DNA of 64,000 bases from Apium graveolens (taxonomy: Eukaryota > Streptophyta > Magnoliopsida > Apiales > Apiaceae). The translations under genes were made by a program, and so were the position numbers. Below the pieces are notes generated by a model that was not told the DNA's origin, ran no database searches, and worked only from the letters and a program-made list of their open reading frames with translations. How positions within the stretch are numbered: the first letter of the stretch is position 1; each line of letters starts with the position of its first letter. The stretch spans positions 60,887,956 to 60,951,955 of the forward strand of contig NC_133653.1 in NCBI RefSeq assembly GCF_009905375.1, written 5' to 3'. Positions 56,701 through 64,000 of the stretch are shown here, piece after piece.

Positions 56701-58233
56701 TGATTGAGATAACAGCTGCTAAATTGGAATTAAATGAAAAATTCAAAAAGCTTGATATTGCAGTTGTTGAGAAGGAACTGGATGAAAAATGGAAGAAAAT
56801 TGATGAAGAGATAACAAAGAAGTTTGGTCCAATTGAGAAGAAAGACAATGTCTTTTCTCACTTCTCTCAATTAAGACAATTATCTATAAATGAAATGAGT
56901 CTGGGTAACTTGAAAAAGGGCCAACCTTCATGTATAAAGTCTCCAAAAGCCAACTTGGTTTTGAAGCCCAAAAGAAATTATCCAAAGTCATCTGACAAGA
57001 ATCCCATGGACCTTATGTTTGAGACTCCAAGGCCAGATGAAAAGAAGCTGTTGGCAAGGTCCATTGCATTCTTCAAAGATCCAACTGACTCAGTGCTAAA
57101 GAGAAGAATTGCTAAGATCTACTGGAATGGGAAAGAAATATGTGTGGTGGCCAGACACCCTCAGTTTGCAGAAGCAAAGAAGGAAGAAAAGGAAAGAATC
57201 AAGTAAGAAAAGAAGCAAGCTGCTTTAGATTCTAAGAAACTCAAACAGAAGAAAAAGCAAGCTGCTATAGTAGCCAAGCTTCAAGCTGTGGAAACTGCAA
57301 CTGACATTGCACAAGGAACCTCAATAGAAAAGGAAGTTTAGATACAAGATTCTTCCCAAAAAAATGTTGGATTTTGATGATGACAAGATGGAAGATTACA
57401 TTCCCAACCAGTCTACATCTACAACTCAAACATCCAAGCCCTCAATGATGCATGAGGAATTTAAGGTGGATCCTACAAAAAAATTTCATGGTGAGCCTAT
57501 AGTTCCCAAGGATGAGCCAATAGACTGGGAAAGTTTGCCTGTTCCTGAACTTAATTTACTAATATTCAACAAGCTAAATAAGACAAAGACAAGAGCAATC
57601 AAGAAGGTCAAACCTGTGAAACTCAAAACCAAAACCTTAACCAAAGCTCAACAACCTGTCAACAAGGGAGATCTTTTATACATCTGTGATATCAAGGAAT
57701 TTTCAGATATCAATATCTACATGGATGAATTAGAAGAAGTGGGGGGAATTGATGCTCACAGAAATCTCCCTGAAAGACTAGTGTTCAAATACAAGGGTGT
57801 GAAAGAGATCATATGGCCCCTTCACAGGATTCTTTAAGAAAGTTGTACTGTTTTGATAAAAATCTTCTCATCTTTCAAGAACATTTTTGGATTCAATATG
57901 ACTGCCAAGAAATTGGTTCTAAAGAAGATAGAAGAACTAAGGAGCAGAAAAGCCTCAAATGCACTCCCAAGGACTCTATCAATTCCCTTCACAGGAAATA
58001 TAATGCACTTGAGGCCTTACTGACTGATGGAATTCATGGATGATAAAGGTGTTAGGAGATTCTTCAGTCTGGATGACCAATTGAGCATCTCAAGCAATGA
58101 GACTCTATTGGAAATGCAAGGAAAGCTGGATTTATCAAATTCTGAAGAATTTGAATTTCACAGATAACTCCAAAATCAAATAGAAGAAAATAACTGAAAG
58201 CTTGGGAAGAAATCAAGACAATCAAGGAAATAG
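53716..58233 (+). pseudogene. Env-like protein gene of G2 (broken)
   Basis: The start is damaged (a TGA at 53717-53719 precedes the open frame with EKNNFVALVNKKIP). The N-terminal domain to 54421 has ISNFDSINTVMLSMLYMLLT and LKKEWSFLCDVV blocks, matching the layout of G1's domain. A one-base shift near 54395 leads to a Ser/Thr/Gln-rich segment (54435-55127) with many Lys. Later blocks: SLPDSPSLTLLEKPK (55130), a coiled-coil-like part (56280-56470 and 56690-56880), a Lys-rich segment (57150-57290), the acidic YIPNQSTSTTQ part, and a C-terminal block (57360-58170). More than ten stops and several indels interrupt it. A Gag-like zinc knuckle or pol motif is absent. Function of env-like proteins in plants is unproven. 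Confidence 0.75.
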
Positions 58234-58424
58234 AAAATATCTGCTTAGACTAGAGGGGCATCTTGGTAATGATTGTGAGAACTCTTTGTACACTTTACTT
58301 TGTTCAATTTTCAAATAAACTGCAGCACTTACTAGTTTTATCTACCATAATTCAATTTATACATTTAGGATGTTTTGTTATCATCAAGTTTCTCTTAATT
58401 TATGGCTACAATTCCAGTAGACAT

Positions 58425-58437
58425 AAATTGGGGGAGA
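58425..58437 (+). other. Polypurine tract of G2
   Basis: aaattgggggaga directly before LTR start tgttagg at 58439. Confidence 0.88.
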
Positions 58438-58730
58438 TTGTTAGGAATATATTGTGAACTTGATGATAAGTTGAACAAAAGACCTTAGTAGATTTAACTT
58501 AGTGTTTTTGTAGCTCTCGACGGATGTTCTACAAGAGTGTAGCTTATGTAACAATAAGTATTGTAGCACATTTCTGTAAACAACAATGTTTTAGTTGAGT
58601 AGATGTTGTAGGGTTTTTTTGAGTCACGTTGACTACTAGATTGATATGCAGAATAGGTTGGCTAATTGTAAATATAAGATGTCTTGTAATTCTGTATAAG
58701 TGAAATAGAGTGAAGTGACAGAAAGACTCT

Positions 58731-58808
58731 CAACGGATGATCTACAAAGGCTCCCGATAGATAATCAACAAGGCTCCCGACGGATGACCAACATAATCCC
58801 GACGGATG
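58731..58808 (+). repeat. Spaced array of cgacggatg words in LTR G2
   Basis: Starts at 58731 (caacggatg), 58755 (degenerate, cgatagata), 58778 and 58800 (both cgacggatg): four units spaced 22-24 bp, embedded in a looser ~23-bp repeat beginning ctacaaaggctc. Confidence 0.8.
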
Positions 58809-59189
58809 ATTATAAATTCAAAAGAGCAGTTGACAGTGACAACATAGTCACATACGTTGGGTGTTTGCAAATGGAATGTGGCAGCCTAATTTCAGGACTT
58901 AGAGAATAAAGAAGCATTACCATTTTCATGTAATTATGAAGATATTCAAAGATGCTGGATAGAGTAATGTGGCAGCATGAAGTTAGACTAGATTTAATTT
59001 GTCTTATTGTCTTGTCTTACTGTCATGTAACTTGGTAATATATAAACCAAGAGTAGCAAGTTGAAAAGTATCAAAGTTGGAAAGAAAAACTAGAGAAATA
59101 GAAAAATCAAAATCTGTAAAAAATTTCTCAATCATTCTTGTTGTTCAACTTGTAAGCAGTTGTGTGCTATTCAAGCATTACAGAGTTCT

Positions 59190-59221
59190 CATATATATAT
59201 ATATATATATTTATATATATC
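59190..59221. repeat. TA dinucleotide run in LTR G2
   Basis: (AT)n with one TT interruption, 32 bp. Confidence 0.9.
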
Positions 59222-59434
59222 TGGTGGATAATTTCAAATCCACCAGAAAGTTTTAAAACCTTGTGTTTTATTGCTTTGTGTTTTGATTTCTATTTTACTT
59301 TCATTCCGCACTTCTTGCAAAATCAAACACAGTTATATATTAAGTAAGAACATTCTTAAAATCAAAAAAAAAAGAAGCCAGAATTACATTCAACCCCCCT
59401 TCTGTAATTCCTGTTGCATTGTTTGGGAATAACA

Positions 59435-60566
59435 CCTGATTTATGCACATAAGCCTCAACTCCTCCAATTCAGATTTTTCATTCGAAGATTGACATGCAC
59501 CTCCATGAGTTTGTTGTTGAAGTTAGAGTTGTTGTCTTGGTGCAAATTATTGCTGAAAACCAGGAGGATTGAATTGCTTGTTTCCAAACTGCTGGAACGG
59601 CTGTTGTATCGTATTTTGATTGTTGCTCCTGTTGAAGTTAGGGTGATTCCAGTTGTTAGGATGATAAGTGTTTGGAACTGGTTGCTGCGATCTCTGAAAG
59701 TTGCTCACAAACAGAGTTGATTCACTAGATATAGCGCATTGCTCTATCGCATACGAACCTGCACACAGCTCACAAACACTGGTTATCTGATTAATACCAT
59801 TGTTAGCCAGAGAATCGATCTTCATAGACAACGCCTTTAGTTGAGCAGTGATAGTCGTAGCTGTATCCACTTCAAGAACTCCTGCTACCTTGCCCTGTGG
59901 AAATCTCTGGGTTGGATACTGATATTCTTTAGCAGCCATCAGTTCAATTAGATCATAAGCTTCCTCATAGCTCTTTTCCCATAATGCTCCTCCTGATGCT
60001 GCATCGAGCATGGGTCTTGACTGTGCTCCCAAACCGTTATAGAAGCAACTGATGATCATCCAATCAGGCATTCCATGACGAGTACACTTCCTAAGCATCT
60101 CCTTGTAGTGCTCCCAAGCTTTACAAAAAGATTCTCCCGATTGCTGTGCAAATTGAGTAAGAACATTCCTGATTGCAGCTGTCTTTGCCATAGGGAAGAA
60201 TTTAGTGAGAAACTTTTGAGCAAGATCCTCCCAAATAGTGATAGAACCTGCTGGTAGAGAGTGTAACCAGCTCTTAGCCTTGTCCCTCAAAGAGAATGGG
60301 AACAGTCTCAGTTTCACCGCATCCTTAGACACACCATTGAATTTGAAGGTGTCGCAAATCTCTATGAAATCTCTAATGTGCATGTTAGGATCTTCCATTG
60401 GAGAACCCCCAAACCGGAATGAATTATGTACCCAATGAATTAGGACAGGCTTGATCTCAAAGGTATTAGTTGCGATAGTTGGCCTGATAATGCTAAATTG
60501 AATGTCATTAATTTTTGATTGAGAATAATCCATCAAAGCTTTCATATCTGCTGCTAGTTCTCCCAT
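59435..60566 (-). pseudogene. gag: Athila-type Gag of element H (truncated by G2)
   Basis: ATG at 60566 (MGELAADMKAL). The frame is intact for 339 codons to a TAA at 59549-59547, where Gln is found in C; one further TAA follows before the G2 junction. It has no shift near FYNGLGAQSRP, where C lost 4 bp, so it serves as the reference for C's break. In the knuckle (CELCAGSYAIEQC) the His of the C copy is Tyr, which should weaken zinc binding. The Gag core LRLFPFSLRDKAKSWLH is conserved. Protease and everything downstream were cut away by G2 and lie left of the window, if present. Confidence 0.9.
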
Positions 60567-60687
60567 TGCAATAAAAACTAGAGTACCTGAAACACACGAC
60601 TAAAGTAAACCTTGTAAGAAAATAATCTGAGTCAGTGAACTTTAACGACAACTGATGACAAGCACATAAATTAAATTTAACACCGAG

Positions 60688-60705
60688 TCCCCGGCAGTGG
60701 CGCCA
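60688..60705 (-). other. Primer binding site of element H (tRNA-Asp type)
   Basis: On the minus strand TGGCGCCACTGCCGGGGA, one difference from the tRNA-Asp complement; six bases from the LTR end. Confidence 0.9.
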
Positions 60706-60711
60706 AAAACT

Positions 60712-62155
60712 TGTTAGGGCAAAAACACGCGCTAAAATTACACGCAAGTATACGCATTCACAAGTAGTATAAGTTATAAATCAGATTTGTACCCACATAG
60801 ACTCTTTTTTGTTAACTTAAGATTATGCACCTATGCAAAAATGGTATGGCTATCGCTCAATTCTAAGACAATAACAAGTTGAGATGTTTATAACTAAGAT
60901 TAAACTAACATGCGATTACTAAGAATAAAAGTGATTGAATTGACTATATGAGACAAACATGAGATTATAACTTCATTAAATACTTCATTCAAAGTCATTT
61001 TTCTTAACCTTAGCATGCAATGGTGATGAAAACTAATCAGATAATACGAAACTAGTAAACACCAACTTTCGTTGTACGAATACCCTACTACCAGACATCC
61101 ATAAAAGAGATAGAAGCTAAGTAGACATCAATTATGTTGAGACCCTATATGTCTATAGAATTTGACAACATAAAGGTTTAATGAATAAGTTATCTATCGT
61201 GATTATATATGGCAAGTAAGATGGTTATAATTACCTATGAATCATGCATAACAATTATACATTAACCTATGCTAGCATGGCAAGTTCTAAACCTCTATAT
61301 TCACTGTCGCTTCAATAGAGATTAACATGCTATCTTATATGTTAGCTACGCACATAAGACGAATAAGCACAACCAATACTAGGATATCAATCAATCACCA
61401 CACAACAAGATATTGAAAAAAATTAACTATAGAAATCCATAAGTAAATCCGTTAAAACCCCACGATAAAGATTAGTTCGAACTCATCGTCACCATGGGTT
61501 CCAATGAAAGCATGATAAATAAACTAAGATAAACTAGGTCTAAAATAACTGAATAATAATAACAAAGTACGTTAACAAGAGTATTAGGTTCAAACAACAA
61601 AGAAAACAAGCATCCAAGATTACAACTTAAGCAAAAAATCACAAGTAAAAAATAAGTACTTCTTCTCCTTCGTTGTATTGTGCTATTAGTTCTTCTTGTT
61701 GCTATCTCCTTGCTCTTCTATATGAAAAACATCTTTTAAAAGTCTTTAAATACCCTCCCAACAGATCAGGAGTCCATCAAATCAATCTTATAATAGAATT
61801 AGGATTCCTGAAATTTGACATAGCGCGGCCGCCCTCAAATCCAGCGTGGCCGCCCTGAGTTTCTGACAATGGGCGCGACCGCTCCCAAGACTAGCGCGGC
61901 CGCCCTGACCTTCTGGAAAATCTGAATTTTCTTGTTTCCTTGACTTCAATTGTTGGTTTCTTTCGTGCTAACTCCCGAGGCTCAATCCTAACACCCTTTT
62001 AGCATAGAAATAATGTAAAATTTATTCCTTCTTCCAAATATACCCTGAAATGCAAAGCACTACAAAAAGACATCAAAAACCCAAATAACTTGAGTATAAA
62101 TCACCAATTTGAGCCTTTACGAGGCGTTCTAAGTGGATATAAATTCCACTTATCA
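60712..62155 (-). repeat. 5' LTR of element H (1444 bp)
   Basis: On the plus strand TGTTAGGGC...CTTATCA; minus strand TGATAAGTGG...GCCCTAACA, the same termini as C. The GC-rich repeat at 61821-61910 replaces the array of C. Confidence 0.92.
61821..61910. repeat. GC-rich repeated units in LTR H
   Basis: Four imperfect units around gcggccgccctga with 20-35 bp spacing in an otherwise AT-rich LTR, at the position of C's tandem array. Confidence 0.8.
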
Positions 62156-62820
62156 CCATCAAACTTTTCATGCTGCTCAGTTTGATTCCTTAAGATATAG
62201 CATTTACAGCCAATGACATGAAAAAAGTTTAATGTTGGCTTTCTATTCTTGAACAATTGGTAGGGTGTCATGCATTTTGCTTGATTGACCAAAGAAATAT
62301 TCCGAGTGTAGCATGTAGTATTTACAGCTTCTGCCCAAAAGTATGTTGGTAACTTTGATTCTTCTAGCATTCTTCTTGCAGCTTCAACAAGAGATCTGTT
62401 CTTCCTTTCCACCACCCCATTTTGTTGTGGGGTTCTTGCTGCTAAAAACTCGTGCATGAACCCATTTTTTTCACAAAATAATCTCATCATAGAATTATTG
62501 AGTGATTGATGTTGATTTTACAAGCTTCATCTTTGGATTTGAGAAAATATGTATAAGAGAAGTTTGAGAAATCATCCATAATTACTAGGCGGTATCTTTT
62601 TGTTGAGATGGACAACACATTGAATGGTCCAAATAAATCCATGTGTAGTAATTATAAAGGTTCTTCAATTATTGAATCAAGCTTCTTTTTGAATGATGCC
62701 TTGATCTGCTTTCCTTTTTGACAGACATCACACAATCCATCCTTTGAGAATTCTACTTGAGGAATGCATCTTACCAAATCTTTCATGACTATTTCATTCA
62801 TAGTCTTGAAGTTAAGATGG
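62156..62820 (-). pseudogene. Integrase of element I (broken, cut by H)
   Basis: Residues DLFGPFNVLSIS and VIMDDFSNFSYTYF (about 62645-62545) hold the first catalytic Asp; the next block is damaged by a stop near 62500; then QQNGVVERKNRSLVEAARR (62427-62370) holds the catalytic Glu. FWAEAVNTTCYTRN and CKCYILRNQ follow to the junction with H after KFDG at 62156. Second Asp block (SDNGTEF equivalent) is not clear. Confidence 0.88.
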
Positions 62821-62861
62821 GACATCTTCTTGTGCCATAACCAACTTTCATCTTGACTTGC

Positions 62862-63260
62862 CTAGCTGAAGAGACAAGTGACAGATTCTGCATTTGATGA
62901 GTTGAAGTCAGCCAGATACACATTTCCTTTTCTCACTACAGTGAGAACCACTTTGTTGTCTTTCTTGTTGGTCACAACACAGGCTTCAGAATTAAATGTT
63001 ACTGAGTTTCCCTTGTCACAAAGCTGGCTGATACTCAACAGATTATGCTTGAGTCCATCCACTAGGGCAACTTCCTCAATGATTGACATTATCTTTAGAA
63101 ATAAAGCCATATCCCACAGTATAACCCTTGTTGTCATCTCCAAAAGTGATATTTGGGCCAGCTCTTTCCTTGAACTCAATGAGCAGGGTAGAATCTCCAG
63201 TCATGTTCCTTGAGCACCCACTATCCAATTACCAAAGATTTTTTCTATTTTTTTGCACAC
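62862..63260 (-). pseudogene. Protease and pre-integrase region of element I
   Basis: The protease motif LDSGCSRNMTGD lies at about 63232-63195 just after an in-frame stop. A frameshift near 63090 leads to the pre-integrase block DGLKHNLLSISQLCDKG (about 63062-63012). The frame ends at 62862. Compared with E's LDSGCSGHM the Gly-His pair is Arg-Asn. Confidence 0.85.
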
Positions 63261-64000
63261 AACAAAATCAAATCAAGTTGATTTTGGTACCCAAGTTTCC
63301 TTGGATCCTGCTTTGTTAGCCTTTTTTTAGGTTTCTTAGGTTTATCCTCATTTGACTTAGGTATCTGAGATTCATCCTTAGTCATTTGAGTAGAACCTTT
63401 AAAACCATTCATCATTACAGAATTATCATGCATAGGCTGGTTAACATGGAAAGGCATACTCTGTGTAAACATGTTATTCCACTAAGGCATGCTGAATGGC
63501 ATTTGTGGCATACTAAATGCAGCATAGTAAGGATTTTGTGCAAATGGCATATTAGCAAATTGTGCATTCAAATTATGTGCAGGCATAACATTCACAGGCA
63601 TTGTAGGCATGTTAGGAAATGAAGAAGTTGTAGACATAAGTGCAGACATAGCAAGTTTTCAATTAACAAACAAATGATTAACACCACCACATTTCACACA
63701 GGTTTTTCTAGGAGCATATTTATCAGGTTTGTAGTTGTTATGTTTGTTAATTCCTACTTTCCTATTTCTATTATTTCTCCTTTTAGATTCTGCTTTAACC
63801 TCAATTTTCTCCAATTTATCATTCAATTGCTTGATTGACAGATGCCCTACATTGACTCTCTTGTTCTTTTTCACTTGTCTTATTTCTTCTGTAACAAAGT
63901 TCTTGGAAACTGATCCAAATTTCTCATTTTACTTAGCTAGCTGGGATTTGCTAACTAGCTTTCTTTCACTCGACGGATGTGGTTCCTTGTCTTTCGACGA
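63261..64000 (-). pseudogene. gag: C-terminal Gag region of element I
   Basis: A Lys/Arg-rich stretch (KNKRVNVGHLSIKQLNDKLEKIE at about 63868-63800, given here only as composition) leads to a zinc knuckle CVKCGGVNHLFVN whose final Cys codon is TGA (about 63659-63661). After it come Met/Pro/Asn-rich residues (NMPFAQNPYY, FSMPQMPFSMP) and a basic tail ending at 63245. A cgacggatg word lies at 63971-63979. Several stops. Confidence 0.8.

Larger units (their letters stand above)
53610..59434 (+). mobile_element. Element G2: 3' half of a second Sirevirus-like copia element with an env-like gene
   Basis: Same plan as G1 but clearly another family: env-like gene (53716-58233), a ~200-bp spacer, polypurine tract, and a 996-bp LTR ending gggaataaca. 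Its LTR end at 59434 abuts the interior of H's gag, so G2 is inserted in H. cctga (59435-59439) is the candidate target duplication. The 5' part must lie left of G1. Confidence 0.8.
58439..59434 (+). repeat. 3' LTR of G2 (996 bp)
   Basis: TGTTAGGAAT to GGGAATAACA with ttcaaccccccttc near the end (59389-59402). Carries a spaced array of cgacggatg-type words (58731-58808, another at 58518) and a TA run (59190-59221). Confidence 0.9.
59435..62155 (-). mobile_element. Element H: Athila-like element, minus strand, 5' LTR and part of gag
   Basis: Same family group as C but opposite orientation. Reading left: LTR (62155-60712), tRNA-Asp-type primer site, gag from 60566 down to the G2 junction at 59435. 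The junction falls inside the Gln-rich Gag region: the residues beyond line up with those of C at about 14500-14585. H is inserted in element I's integrase; ccatc (62156-62160) is the candidate right target duplication. Confidence 0.9.
62156..64000 (-). mobile_element. Element I: Sirevirus-like Ty1/copia element, minus strand (gag to integrase part)
   Basis: Reading left from the window edge: end of Gag with a zinc knuckle, protease, pre-integrase block and integrase core up to the H insertion at 62155. Different family from E, though with the same protein order. Its LTRs, RT and RNase H are outside the window or beyond H. Confidence 0.88.

Noticed and set aside
58731..58808. Regularly spaced repeats that could suggest a CRISPR-like array.
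   Set aside because: Only four short, imperfect units of 9 bp inside an LTR of a plant element; no repeat-spacer structure of the right size.

Overview
The window is plant nuclear DNA, from a eudicot by the look of its retrotransposon families; the asterid/Apiaceae flavour of several proteins is only a weak impression. No host gene, tRNA gene, rRNA gene or CRISPR array could be supported. Essentially all 64 kb can be assigned to LTR retrotransposons inserted into one another, as in pericentromeric or other gene-poor heterochromatin.

Layout. Element I, a Ty1/copia Sirevirus-like element on the minus strand, is the oldest visible host and fills 62156-64000. Into its integrase went H (minus, Athila-like, 59435-62155). 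Into H's gag went G2 (plus, Sirevirus-like 3' half, 53610-59434). Into G2 went G1 (plus, a second Sirevirus-like 3' half, 47274-53609). Into G1 went F (minus, a ~3.7 kb gypsy LTR, 43563-47273). Into F went E (minus, Sirevirus-like copia, 35951-43562). Into E went B (plus, Ty3/gypsy Tekay/Del-like chromovirus, 4236-35950). B carries two further insertions. Element A (plus, gypsy, its 3' end at 1-4235) sits in B's 5' LTR. Element C (plus, Athila-derived, gag-protease only, 11797-31287) sits in B's integrase. C's 3' LTR is in turn split by D (plus, decayed Tekay-like element, 17845-30351). The left halves of A, B, E, F, G1, G2 and H must lie left of base 1. C and D are complete in the window and both are flanked by visible 5-bp target duplications (ggact; tcttg).

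Coding content. B has an open proline-rich ORF1 followed by one long gag-PR-RT-RNaseH-integrase frame, broken by C, by four point stops and by a Val replacing the second catalytic Asp of reverse transcriptase. C and H encode only an Athila-type Gag with, in C, a retropepsin and a short acidic tail; no RT, RNase H or integrase is present. D has near-intact LTRs and binding sites but a wrecked interior. E keeps recognisable gag, protease, integrase, RT and RNase H blocks, all with stops. G1 and G2 each carry a very long env-like frame upstream of the 3' LTR; in G1 this frame appears to be split by a 374-bp GT-AG intron that keeps phase.

Most notable. (1) A nest at least nine levels deep. (2) An LTR-divergence order that is the reverse of the nesting order (B least, then C, then D, by hand count). 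(3) A stem-loop plus CAG plus short ORF shared in position by four gypsy LTRs. (4) Family-specific short motifs repeated in the LTR and, mostly in opposite polarity, in the body of the Sirevirus-like elements. (5) The intron in the env-like frame of G1. LTR identities and divergences are counts made by eye and should be recomputed.
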